This document shows positions 1 to 6,678 of a stretch of DNA of 14,535 nt, in pieces. The DNA is from UBA2561 sp964577275 (GTDB lineage Bacteria; Bacteroidota; Bacteroidia; Cytophagales; Thermoflexibacteraceae): positions 1-14,535 of the forward strand of contig CAZNYR010000099.1 in the NCBI GenBank assembly GCA_964577275.1, written 5' to 3'. Numbering within the stretch: position 1 is the first letter of the stretch; the number at the start of each line of letters is the position of its first letter. The notes beneath the pieces were generated by a model that saw only the letters and a program-made list of their open reading frames with translations, was not told where the DNA came from and did no database searches. The position numbers and the translations under genes were made by a program.

Positions 1-1383
1 CGCCCAAAACCATTTGCCCAGTCCATGCCGAGAAATCAGCCAGCCCCCCAATAGTCCACCAATCGTCAGCGAAACAACCCCGACCGTGCCATAAATCCAG
101 CCGACTTCGCCTGTGGTCATCGCCAAACCGCCCACCTCGCGGCTATCGACCATGAACGGCGCAGTCAGTTTGGAAAGTTGCGTTTCGCCAAATCGGTATA
201 AAATCAAAAAAGCAAGAATTATGATGCTATTTTCTTTTCGGAAAAAGGAAATAAATGTATTTAAAACCTCCGAAAATGGATTTTCTGACAAATTTGGGAC
301 AGTTTGAACAACGATTTTTCGGGGCAAAACCACACCATGATACAAAAATGAAATGCCCAAAACACCTGCCAACACCATGAATGTCAGACTCCAAGCCAGC
401 GGCACATTACCCGAAGTGAGTCGAAAGGTCGTTTCGGTAATTTTGGTGAGTCTTTTATCCGCCTGAAACACCAAATAAGCAGGTTTGTCCCAATTTTCTG
501 CCGTAAAAACGAAGCGTTTTCCTTCGACTAATTTGAGGCTTTTATCGCCCGAATACCAATCCAAATTGACAATGACCGGCTCTTGGGGTGGTGCAGAAAT
601 CCGAAACGGCACCACCGCCAAATTTCCGACCCAAGTGCCTGATATTGAGGTTTTTCCATCATGTTCATAAAAATTGGATGCCGTATTATGGCTTTTGATG
701 GCATGTAAGGTCGAGTCGGCTAATTTTCCTGTAATGTTTTGGGTATAAATTTCAATATTTTCATCAGGCAAAATAAAATATAATTCATTATTTTTCTCTT
801 TTTTGTACAATTTTATTTGATTGATATTTGCCTGATTTTCCGTAGTACTTTTGATGATAATTTCGTGCGAACCCAAGCCTGTTACGCCTTCCAAATATCC
901 TGCAAAAATCAATAAAAAACCCTGTCCCGCAATCATTGCCAAACGATAAAATGTACTGCGGATGCCCACAAAAAAGGCTTGTTTTTGAGCATTCAAATTG
1001 GACAAATAAAATCCATCAATCGCAATATCGTGTGTTGCCGATGAAAAAGCCACTAACCAAAAGAAAACCAGTGTGTAACGAAAAAAATTATCCATCGGTA
1101 AAACCAAAGCTACGCCCGCAAAACCCGCCCCAATCAGCAACTGCATCGTCAAAATCCAGAAGCGTTGCGAACGATACAATTCGACCAGTGGACTCCAAAA
1201 CGGTTTGAGCATCCAAGGCAAATTAAACCATGCGGTATAAAGTGCCATATCCGCATTGGAAACTCCCATCCGAGCGAACATAATTCCAGAAACTATCGCC
1301 ACAACAATATACGGCATTCCCTCCATAAAATACAAACTGGGAATCCATGTCCATGCATTTCGAGAACCCTGATTTTCGGTCAT
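1..1383 (-). CDS. AmpG-like MFS transporter with extracytoplasmic insertion (3' end missing)
   Basis: Inner-membrane major facilitator superfamily permease of the AmpG/PAT-like group that is common in Bacteroidota. Classical AmpG imports muropeptides for cell-wall recycling; the substrate here cannot be read from sequence. The frame is open from an ATG at 1383 to the window edge (461 residues), so the C-terminus is missing. The first half is hydrophobic, with phrases typical of this group: SLYFMEGMPY (residues 16-25), LPWMLKPFWSPLVE (55-68) and FSSATHDIAIDGFY (113-126). After TM6 (about 150-164) comes a hydrophilic stretch of some 160 residues (165-328), then hydrophobic helices resume at WSLTFMVLAGVLGISF (331-346). 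A GGWLISRHGLGKW segment (446-458) resembles MFS motif A. An imperfect -7 element (TAACCTTTG, one base too long) lies at 1426-1434. The family call is firm; muropeptide transport is only a possibility. Confidence 0.85.
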   Translation of the reverse strand, partial: MTENQGSRNAWTWIPSLYFMEGMPYIVVAIVSGIMFARMGVSNADMALYTAWFNLPWMLKPFWSPLVELYRSQRFWILTMQLLIGAGFAGVALVLPMDNFFRYTLVFFWLVAFSSATHDIAIDGFYLSNLNAQKQAFFVGIRSTFYRLAMIAGQGFLLIFAGYLEGVTGLGSHEIIIKSTTENQANINQIKLYKKEKNNELYFILPDENIEIYTQNITGKLADSTLHAIKSHNTASNFYEHDGKTSISGTWVGNLAVVPFRISAPPQEPVIVNLDWYSGDKSLKLVEGKRFVFTAENWDKPAYLVFQADKRLTKITETTFRLTSGNVPLAWSLTFMVLAGVLGISFLYHGVVLPRKIVVQTVPNLSENPFSEVLNTFISFFRKENSIIILAFLILYRFGETQLSKLTAPFMVDSREVGGLAMTTGEVGWIYGTVGVVSLTIGGLLGGWLISRHGLGKWFWA

Positions 1384-1693
1384 TTTATCATGTATTTTTT
1401 AATCCTTTAATTATTTATTTAACAGCAAAGGTTATCACCGATGATTCATTTCGGTATTTTGGTCGAAGGTGCAAACAATATTTGGATAAGGCAAAAGGGT
1501 TTTTGGTTTCTTTGGATATAAATTTCATTTTTTCAAGAAAAAATAGACCAATACCCAGCATAAAATATCAAAAAAACTTACACGACTGTTACACTTTTTG
1601 TCATCTGGATACAATTCGGAAATAAGGCATTTTGTTAATTTTAAATATGGTTTTAACCTACAAAAATGGAAATTTATTCTTAGTAAAACAAAT

Positions 1694-1707
1694 TTTAGCA
1701 TGCTAAA
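1694..1707. repeat. 14-bp perfect palindrome upstream of secreted-protein gene
   Basis: TTTAGCATGCTAAA is a perfect inverted repeat. After one mismatch the symmetry continues for three A/T pairs on each side, and a T-rich run follows on the plus strand. It could be an operator-like site. With no loop it is a poor terminator. Its position 180 bases before the next start codon allows a regulatory role, but nothing proves one. Confidence 0.35.
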
Positions 1708-1729
1708 TTTTTATTTTTTTGATTCAATT

Positions 1730-1742
1730 CTTGCATTGCAAG
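1730..1742. repeat. 13-bp palindrome CTTGCA-T-TGCAAG
   Basis: A perfect six-base inverted repeat around a central T, 22 bases after the previous palindrome and with a different sequence. The two might form a composite regulatory region for the gene at 1886. Chance occurrence in AT-rich DNA is possible. Confidence 0.3.
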
Positions 1743-1811
1743 TCTATTTTCTGGCAGCCTGTTCATATAAACTTCATGGATTAAATCTTTTTTATTCGGA
1801 AATCTTGGCGT

Positions 1812-1819
1812 TACTTTGC
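1812..1819 (+). promoter_or_regulatory. Near-consensus Bacteroidota -7 element (TACTTTGC)
   Basis: TACTTTGC resembles the TAnnTTTG element but has one spacer base fewer. It lies 66 bases before the ATG at 1886. No clear TTG is seen at the -33 distance, so this is a weak call. Confidence 0.3.
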
Positions 1820-1885
1820 ATCGTCAAAAGGGAACAATTCCCAAGACAACAAATTGATTATCAATACTATAAAAGCGTGAAAAAC

Positions 1886-2452
1886 ATGAAAACGGTTCAA
1901 TTTTTTATCGTAGGCTGTATCGCCTTATTTTTTTCGACAACAGTTTTGGCGGGCATAGACCAGGACGATGTCATGGTATTGCCCATTCATCAAACGTCTA
2001 AGTTTTATGTGTCTTTTGCACAAGATGTCGAGGCACAAAAAGTAGCCATCAAAATCAAAAAAACAGACGGCACATTAATTTATGCCGACCAAATGCTGAC
2101 CGACCAAGTAACCAAAATTTATGACATGGCGGAATACGGCAAGGGAACATTTGTGGTGGAAATTATCGGAGCGGATTTCAAATTGACCAAACAGGTCGAA
2201 ATAGGCAAAATCGGAAAGTTTGATGCCCAAATCGTTCGGCAACAAGGACACGTTGATTTGATTTATTTGAGCAATGCCCAAAACTTGGATATTTATTTCA
2301 AGGATGAAAAAGGAAATGTACTTTATAAAGGCACAGGAAAATTTGGAAAATACCGACAAGCCTTTGATATTCAGCACTTACCGAAAGGAACTTATACCTT
2401 AAAAGTAACCAACGGCGAACAGGTTTTTGAGGAAGATTTTGAGGTAAACTAA
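1886..2452 (+). CDS. Secreted protein of two repeated beta-sandwich-like units
   Basis: 188-residue exported protein of unknown function. The ATG at 1886 is chosen because it begins a classic signal peptide (MKTVQFFIVGCIALFFSTTVLA, cleavage near residue 22); the frame stays open upstream to 1598, but that part looks non-coding. The mature part consists of two similar units of about 70 residues, roughly 36-106 and 117-187. Each has a DG/KG turn followed by LIY or VLY (61-66, 142-147), then a KGTF or KGTY segment (86-89, 167-170) and an acidic or basic last strand. The second unit resembles the strand pattern of Bacteroidota type IX secretion tails and of DUF3244-like small secreted domains, but I cannot assign either. 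Both cysteine and catalytic motifs are absent from the mature part, suggesting a binding or structural role in the periplasm or outside. It is monocistronic, ending before a strong hairpin. Confidence 0.75.
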   Translation: MKTVQFFIVGCIALFFSTTVLAGIDQDDVMVLPIHQTSKFYVSFAQDVEAQKVAIKIKKTDGTLIYADQMLTDQVTKIYDMAEYGKGTFVVEIIGADFKLTKQVEIGKIGKFDAQIVRQQGHVDLIYLSNAQNLDIYFKDEKGNVLYKGTGKFGKYRQAFDIQHLPKGTYTLKVTNGEQVFEEDFEVN

Positions 2453-2521
2453 GAACTTTGAGCGTGTATTAAAACAGGTAAATTGGCAAACTCAATCGCA
2501 GGGAGAGCCGATATGAAAAAT

Positions 2522-2560
2522 AAAGCTCACCTAAATTTTAGGTGAGTTTTATGTTTTTTT
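2522..2560. terminator. Bidirectional intrinsic terminator between convergent genes
   Basis: CTCACCTAAA (2526-2535) pairs perfectly with TTTAGGTGAG (2537-2546); in practice the stem is about eight pairs with a five-base loop. It is followed by TTTT and a later seven-T run on the plus strand. On the minus strand the stem is followed by CTTTATTTTT. It sits between the plus gene ending at 2452 and the minus gene ending at 2603, so it can serve both. Confidence 0.85.
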
Positions 2561-2602
2561 GGTTTCGCTTGGTGATTGATTTCAAGTGATTGACCAAGAA
2601 TA

Positions 2603-2896
2603 TTATTTGATAATTCGCATTCGGCGAAGCATTTTTTTCTCAAATTCCCAGAAAAAACGAAATTGCCCAAAAATAGTTCCGTAAACTAATAATAAGATTT
2701 GATAACTTGGTAAAATAATTGCCAAATAGAGCGGAATCGTTATCCAAAGCGATGTTTCGGGCGTGATGCCCAGCAATTCAAAGACGGGTTTTCGGATAAA
2801 AACCGTGGAGCTTCCTGTGATAGCAAAGACCACCAGAATCAATACTAATTGCAAATTGCTTTCGATTTTCCAGCGTTGTTTTAATTTTTCTAACAT
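2603..2896 (-). CDS. DUF6787-family small membrane protein
   Basis: 97-residue integral membrane protein of unknown function. It matches my recollection of the DUF6787 family in Bacteroidota, whose members are sometimes mislabelled as prolipoprotein diacylglyceryl transferase. Typical features are the start MLEKLKQRWKIESNLQL, a first membrane helix about 17-30 with FAITGSS, then KPVFELLGI (36-44), a second hydrophobic stretch about 50-73, and the end GQFRFFWEFEKKMLRR (77-92). The length fits a complete member. The ATG at 2896 is preferred over in-frame starts further upstream because those would overlap the methyltransferase gene and because the family begins at this point. A good -7 promoter element lies 30 bases upstream, so it probably has its own promoter in addition to any read-through from the methyltransferase. 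Aromatic and basic residues at the C-terminus suggest it stays on the cytoplasmic side (inference). Confidence 0.8.
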   Translation of the reverse strand: MLEKLKQRWKIESNLQLVLILVVFAITGSSTVFIRKPVFELLGITPETSLWITIPLYLAIILPSYQILLLVYGTIFGQFRFFWEFEKKMLRRMRIIK

Positions 2897-2925
2897 GAAT
2901 TTTGTTGGATGTTTTGATTTCAACA

Positions 2926-2933
2926 CAAAGTTA
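2926..2933 (-). promoter_or_regulatory. -7 promoter element TAACTTTG for the DUF6787 gene
   Basis: Read on the minus strand, TAACTTTG matches the Bacteroidota TAnnTTTG element exactly. It lies 29 bases before the ATG at 2896. The nearest upstream TTG is 14 bases away, shorter than the usual -33 spacing, so the -33 part is weak. Confidence 0.5.
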
Positions 2934-2997
2934 AGCGTTTTCGTAACCAAAACAGAAATGCAAGCAAAGTTTTCGTTTGAGAAACGAGGCATTTGGC

Positions 2998-3891
2998 TTA
3001 TTTTTGAAAAACTCCCTTGAGCGCATCGCCCATTTTGAGCGTGTTCAATCCCCAATTCACGGTATATTTTGCCAGCTTAAAAAGCGGATTGGTTTCGGTT
3101 TTTTGGCGTAAGTTTTCATCCGAAGATTTGAAATTCTCCAATTTGGTATGTACCGAATTTGGAGCTTGTGCCAATGCCAAACTTTTGGCTTTTGCCTGCC
3201 GAAAACGACTTAGGCTTACGCCTGTGGTTTCGATAGTTAAGGTTTTAAAGCCTTGATTTTCAAAAAGTTGTCGAAGTGTTTGGGGCGTATAATACCCCAA
3301 ATGTTCGGGATATTCGACAATGCTCCAGTTTTCTCGGAGCAAATACTTTGAAATCGAAGCAAAATTCGGGGTCGTTACATAAATAATGCCGCCTTGTCGT
3401 AATAATTTATAAAAATTTGATACTTCTTCGTGCGGATTGTTTATGTGTTCAATGACTTCAAAAGAAGTGATTAAATCAAATTCAAAGGTATAATTTTGGG
3501 GGTTTAATGCGCCTTTTTGCATCTGAATCCCTTTTTGAAGGCAAAATTCAATCGCCTTATCCGTAAATTCTGTGCCGTGCGCCTCCAAACCTTTATCTTT
3601 TGCCGTTTTCAGAAAATGTCCATTGCCGCAACCCACATCCAAAACCCGTTTCAGAGGCGTAATTTGCCCAAATTTTGTCAGCAATTCGGCATAACGTTTG
3701 AGCGTAATGGGCGAAATCGAATCCTGACGCGAATACGTTTGGTAATGCGCCATCAGTTCCTGCAAAGTCGGAATCCGCTCCGAAAATACAAATCCGCACG
3801 CCTGACATTTTTTGAGATACGCCGAATGATACATCGTAACATCCTGTAAATCAGTAGCTTGACAAAGAAGACAATGCTGATGCGTATTCAT
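2998..3891 (-). CDS. Class I SAM-dependent methyltransferase with N-terminal zinc-ribbon-like motif
   Basis: 297-residue cytoplasmic methyltransferase; the acceptor is unknown. The start is the ATG at 3891; an in-frame TTG six codons upstream is possible but less likely. The N-terminus has two cysteine pairs, CLLC (7-10) and CQAC (29-32) followed by GFVF, as in the zinc-binding head of many Bacteroidota methyltransferases acting on sugars, lipids or nucleotide-linked groups. The SAM fold (Methyltransf_11/23-like) shows motif I VLDVGCGNG (83-91), an acidic residue after strand 2 in HGTEFTDKAIE, motif II FDLITSFEVIEHINNP (138-153) and LLRQGGIIYVTTPN (163-176). The EVIEH phrase resembles the UbiG/Coq3 type, but the N-terminal cysteines and the C-terminal tail (about 200-297) argue against a true UbiG. 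It lies 74 bases downstream of galM on the same strand, so co-transcription is possible. No promoter of its own is evident. Confidence 0.87.
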   Translation of the reverse strand: MNTHQHCLLCQATDLQDVTMYHSAYLKKCQACGFVFSERIPTLQELMAHYQTYSRQDSISPITLKRYAELLTKFGQITPLKRVLDVGCGNGHFLKTAKDKGLEAHGTEFTDKAIEFCLQKGIQMQKGALNPQNYTFEFDLITSFEVIEHINNPHEEVSNFYKLLRQGGIIYVTTPNFASISKYLLRENWSIVEYPEHLGYYTPQTLRQLFENQGFKTLTIETTGVSLSRFRQAKAKSLALAQAPNSVHTKLENFKSSDENLRQKTETNPLFKLAKYTVNWGLNTLKMGDALKGVFQK

Positions 3892-3965
3892 AAATTGATA
3901 TAATTTCAAGGATTACGTAATAATTAGGTGTATTAAACTTTGATAATCTACTGAAAATCAAGATT

Positions 3966-4997
3966 TTATTTAACTTTAAATTGATAAATCGTTTCGCTTC
4001 GGAAAGTTTCATCAGGGCGTAAAATGGCATTCGGGAAATCTGGCTGATTGGGCGCATCAGGATAATTTTGCGTTTCCAGACAAACGCCAAAATAGCCTTT
4101 GATGTTTTGTCCTTTTCCTGTGGTTGAGCCATCAAAATTCAAGGTAAATACCTGAATACCAGCTTCTGTCGTCCATGTTTCCATCACTCGCCCACTTTCA
4201 GGGTCGAATAATTCGGCAGCTTTTCGCAAGGTGCCGTCCGCTTGGTTGATGCAAAAATTATCATCAAAACCGCCCTGATTTTTGCGGATTCCTTGCCCAA
4301 TTTTTTTGGGATTGATGAAATCCAACGCTGTGTTTTTTACTGATTTGAGTTTGCCAGTCGGAATCAAATCCTCGTCCGCTTCGGTAAATTTATCGGCATT
4401 CAGTTGCAAAAAATGATTTTCGATTCCGCCCGAATTTGCCAAATTAAAATACGCATGATTGGTCAGATTAATCACAGTGGATTTATCGGTTTGGGCTTCA
4501 TAATTAATTTTAAGTTCGTTATCCTCTGTAATTGAGTAGGTTACGGTAGTTTTTAGATTTCCGCCAAAGCCTTCTTCGCCGTCTTTGCTCCAATAAAAAA
4601 ACTGTACCGAAGCGATTTTATCATCCATCATTTCTTCGCTTTGGATTTTCCATAATTTTTTATCAAAACCCATATTTCCGCCGTGCAATGTGTGAGATTT
4701 CCAATTTATTGAAGTTTTAAACTCTTGATTATCAATGTGATATATTCCATTTTTGAGGCGATTCGCATATCGTCCCACGACTACGCCCATACACGGATGC
4801 GGCGTTAAAAATTCATCAAAAGTATCAAAACCAATTAGGCAATCTTTCAATTTTCCAGATTTATCGGGAACAAAAATACTGACTAACGTTGCGCCGTAGG
4901 GCATGACCTTGACCAAAAAACCATTGGCATTGCTCAAACTAATTAATTCAACGGGCTGATTATCGAAATGACCGAATAATTTTTTTTCAATTTTCAT
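3966..4997 (-). CDS. galM: Aldose 1-epimerase (galactose mutarotase)
   Basis: 343-residue enzyme that interconverts alpha and beta anomers of aldoses such as galactose and glucose, feeding the Leloir pathway. Family signatures are all present: GRYANR (75-80), LHGG (104-107, H105), NLTNHAYFNL (177-186, H181) and CLETQNYPDAPNQPDFPNAIL (306-326), where E308 corresponds to the catalytic base and H181 to the catalytic acid of characterised GalM proteins. Length is normal. The ATG at 4997 is chosen because the family starts with a short strand right before GHFDNQPVELISLSN. The frame is open for 150 further codons upstream, but that part is antisense to the lipoprotein gene and lacks domain character. 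No signal peptide is seen from this start, so it is probably cytoplasmic. An imperfect -7 element (TAAATTTC) lies at 5027-5034 on the minus strand. It probably leads an operon with the methyltransferase. Confidence 0.93.
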   Translation of the reverse strand: MKIEKKLFGHFDNQPVELISLSNANGFLVKVMPYGATLVSIFVPDKSGKLKDCLIGFDTFDEFLTPHPCMGVVVGRYANRLKNGIYHIDNQEFKTSINWKSHTLHGGNMGFDKKLWKIQSEEMMDDKIASVQFFYWSKDGEEGFGGNLKTTVTYSITEDNELKINYEAQTDKSTVINLTNHAYFNLANSGGIENHFLQLNADKFTEADEDLIPTGKLKSVKNTALDFINPKKIGQGIRKNQGGFDDNFCINQADGTLRKAAELFDPESGRVMETWTTEAGIQVFTLNFDGSTTGKGQNIKGYFGVCLETQNYPDAPNQPDFPNAILRPDETFRSETIYQFKVK

Positions 4998-5087
4998 CAG
5001 GATGTGTGTTTGGGATTTTAGAAACGGAAATTTAGCAGAACAGACGGAAAAAGTTGTATTTTTTTCGGATTTTATCCCGAAGCCCAT

Positions 5088-5095
5088 TACTTTTG
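5088..5095 (+). promoter_or_regulatory. -7 promoter element TACTTTTG for the small lipoprotein gene
   Basis: TACTTTTG matches TAnnTTTG exactly and lies 29 bases before the ATG at 5125. The closest TTG upstream is 31 bases away, longer than the usual 17-23, so only the -7 part is convincing. Confidence 0.55.
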
Positions 5096-5124
5096 TAAAG
5101 GACGAAACAAACTCGAAAAATACG

Positions 5125-5370
5125 ATGAAAAATACATTTTTTGCAATTTTGGCAGTTTTCATGCTGGCGATTTCCGTCAGTTCTTGTGGCATCAAAGGAC
5201 ACAACCAAAAAGAAGTTTGGGGCTTGGATGCAACAAACGAACGAGTTTTTGGCGATGTCAATAAAGGACCTCGACAACTCGAAGTCGAACACGCACCCGA
5301 TGAAACAGGCAAAACTGCCGAAAAAATCAATAAAATCAAGGATAAATTATATCCCAAAGAAAGTAAATAA
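5125..5370 (+). CDS. Small lipoprotein of unknown function
   Basis: 81-residue protein with a type II signal peptide: a hydrophobic stretch (4-18) followed by the lipobox VSSC, with lipidated C21 and then G22. Mature length is only about 61 residues. The mature part is hydrophilic and mixed-charge, with VFGDVNKGPRQLE (41-53) followed by an acidic patch and a lysine-rich helix-like end (EKINKIKDKLYPKESK, 66-81). I recognise no characterised family. Its anchoring in the inner or outer membrane cannot be told. The ATG at 5125 is preferred over an upstream in-frame start at 5002 because it begins the signal peptide directly and follows a well-placed promoter element. A strong terminator comes 20 bases after the stop, so it is a single-gene transcript, divergent from galM. 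Confidence 0.8.
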   Translation: MKNTFFAILAVFMLAISVSSCGIKGHNQKEVWGLDATNERVFGDVNKGPRQLEVEHAPDETGKTAEKINKIKDKLYPKESK

Positions 5371-5386
5371 GTTTGGTGTCTAAACC

Positions 5387-5421
5387 TAAACCACCCACGA
5401 TTAAAATCGTGGGTTTTGTTT
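5387..5421 (+). terminator. Intrinsic terminator of the small lipoprotein gene
   Basis: ACCCACGATT (5393-5402) pairs perfectly with AATCGTGGGT (5405-5414), giving about ten pairs with a tight loop, followed by TTTTGTTT. It begins about 20 bases after the lipoprotein stop codon. Confidence 0.9.
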
Positions 5422-5429
5422 CTGCATAA

Positions 5430-5464
5430 AATTCCCGCCTGCACAAACCGCACAAACGTTAGGC
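5430..5464. repeat. 35-bp intergenic copy similar to the 3' end of the TonB-receptor gene
   Basis: This intergenic segment matches 10113-10147 at 28 of 35 positions, in the same orientation and without gaps, including an identical 11-base run GCACAAACCGC. Read on the minus strand it conceptually encodes LTFVRFVQAGI against LTFERFVRAGI at the receptor C-terminus. It also contains GCACAAAC twice with one base between the copies. It may be a gene remnant, a small repeat or chance. Confidence 0.4.
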
Positions 5465-5509
5465 ATTAAATTTGTTAATTTTTATCTAAATTCCTGAAAA
5501 ACTACGAAC

Positions 5510-5517
5510 TACGTTTG
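5510..5517 (+). promoter_or_regulatory. -7 promoter element TACGTTTG upstream of the TIM-barrel lipoprotein gene
   Basis: Exact match to TAnnTTTG, 92 bases before the ATG at 5610. It is the only exact match between the upstream terminator and this gene. The long leader and the lack of a TTG at the right distance make the call moderate. Confidence 0.4.
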
Positions 5518-5609
5518 GTAAATCATGGTCAAAATTGAAACTTTCTGAATATTTTTTGACCTTTTTTACATGAAAGTAATGTATCCATTTTTCTATAAAA
5601 TTATTGATT

Positions 5610-6536
5610 ATGTTTCAAAAAAACAGCTTTTTATTTTTCGTAGCGGTTTATTTGTGGATGGCATCATGTCAGCCGCAATCCCCAACAATGCCTCAGGAAA
5701 CGATAAACAAATCAGCCCCGAAAAAATATCGGATTTCGTTGGGCGAATGGTCGTTACATCGGCAAATCTTTAGTCAAAAACTCAATCATTTGGATTTTGC
5801 ACGCATCACCAAAGATAGTTTTGAGTTGGCGCACGTTGATTATGTCAGTTTATTTTTTCAGGATAAAGCCCAAGACTTTGAGTATCTGCAACAAATGAAA
5901 GATAGCTGTCAGAAATATGGCGTAAGCAGTATGATGATTATGGTCGATGACGAAGGATTTTTGGGCGATACTTCTGCCCAAGAACGCGAGCAAGCCGTAA
6001 AAAATCATCTGAAATGGCTGAAAGCCGCTCAATTTCTGGGCTGTCAATCCATTCGGGTCAATGCAAATGGCGTGGGCGATTTGGATAAAATCAAGACCAA
6101 TGTCGTGTTGTCGCTCAAAACCTTAGCTGCGGAAGCTCAAAAATACCACCTCAATATTTTGGTCGAAAATCACGGGATGCGTGTCCATGGCGTTTGGCAA
6201 ACGGCTGCACCCTCGACAAATGGCAAATGGCTGGCAGAGGTTTTTGAGGCAGTAAATATGCCCAACTGCAAAAGTCTGCCTGATTTTGGCAATTTTGATA
6301 CGTATGACCGCTACCAAGGCGTGAGCGATTTGATGCCTTTTGCACACGGAATCAGTGCGAAATCATACGATTTTCAGGAAACAGGCGAAGAAAAACACAC
6401 CAATTATGCCAGAATGTTCCAAATTATTCGTTCGTCTCCTTTTGATGGATTTATTAATGTGGAATATGAAGGCGAGCAATTACCCGAAATTGAAGGCATA
6501 CGCCGCACCATTCGGTTGGTCAAAAAATATTATTAA
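5610..6536 (+). CDS. Lipoprotein-anchored sugar phosphate isomerase/epimerase family protein
   Basis: 308-residue protein of the xylose-isomerase-like TIM-barrel superfamily (PF01261). Members isomerise or epimerise sugars, sugar acids or inositols using a divalent metal. The N-terminus is a short lipoprotein signal: hydrophobic residues 7-17, then MASC with C20; a methionine at -3 is unusual but tolerable. A threonine/serine/proline-poor linker leads to the barrel from about residue 40 (YRISLGEWSLHRQIF). Candidate metal or catalytic residues are E186 in ILVENHG (183-189), D225 in LPDFGNFD (223-230), the K251 region in HGISAKSYDF (246-255), and E285 or E287 in FINVEYEGEQ (281-290), in the order usual for the family. 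Thus it is probably an active enzyme held at a membrane, facing the periplasm or cell surface. The ATG at 5610 is preferred to a TTG two codons earlier. Substrate unknown; nearby galM suggests carbohydrate use. Confidence 0.85.
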   Translation: MFQKNSFLFFVAVYLWMASCQPQSPTMPQETINKSAPKKYRISLGEWSLHRQIFSQKLNHLDFARITKDSFELAHVDYVSLFFQDKAQDFEYLQQMKDSCQKYGVSSMMIMVDDEGFLGDTSAQEREQAVKNHLKWLKAAQFLGCQSIRVNANGVGDLDKIKTNVVLSLKTLAAEAQKYHLNILVENHGMRVHGVWQTAAPSTNGKWLAEVFEAVNMPNCKSLPDFGNFDTYDRYQGVSDLMPFAHGISAKSYDFQETGEEKHTNYARMFQIIRSSPFDGFINVEYEGEQLPEIEGIRRTIRLVKKYY

Positions 6537-6629
6537 ACAAAATACCTTCACAAAGGTTGCATTGCACCAAAAAATTAAGTAGATTCCAAAATATTAAACA
6601 AACAGCTATTTTGATGCACAGTTATTTAT

Positions 6630-6647
6630 GGGATAAGAATTTATCCC
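6630..6647 (+). promoter_or_regulatory. Inverted repeat GGGATAA-N4-TTATCCC in the sensor gene leader
   Basis: A perfect seven-base inverted repeat with a four-base gap, ending 31 bases before the sensor gene ATG. There is no T-run behind it, so it is not a good terminator for the upstream gene. It may be an operator or a 5' leader hairpin controlling the sensor gene. Confidence 0.35.
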
Positions 6648-6678
6648 AAGCCTGAAATTAAAAAAAAGTACCTCCTCG

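Larger units (their letters stand above)
1384..1885. other. Non-coding divergent intergenic region
   Basis: This 502-base, very AT-rich stretch lies between two divergent genes. I see no convincing gene in it. An open plus frame enters from 1598 and runs into the downstream gene, but its first 96 codons look like translated AT-rich spacer and precede a clear signal peptide. The stretch holds an A/T hairpin (TTTTTTC-AA-GAAAAAA, 1528-1543), two short palindromes (1694-1707 and 1730-1742) and weak promoter-like elements for the flanking genes. Confidence 0.6.

Noticed and set aside
1598..1885. 96-codon N-terminal extension of the secreted protein
   Set aside because: The extension is translated AT-rich spacer containing palindromes and ends right before a textbook signal peptide at 1886.
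2897..3055. Longer start for the DUF6787 protein overlapping the methyltransferase gene
   Set aside because: The added residues are unlike the family, overlap a real gene end, and a good promoter element lies inside the extension.
3892..3909. TTG start six codons upstream for the methyltransferase
   Set aside because: The ATG at 3891 directly precedes the cysteine motif as in related proteins, and nothing supports a rare start codon.
4998..5453. 150-codon N-terminal extension of aldose 1-epimerase
   Set aside because: It is antisense to a lipoprotein gene with its own promoter and terminator, reads through that terminator, and the GalM family begins at 4997.
5458..5464. GTTAGGC as an integron attC core site
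   Set aside because: There is no matching complementary core with the proper spacing, no cassette series and no integrase in the window; the neighbouring hairpin is a perfect terminator stem, not an attC fold.
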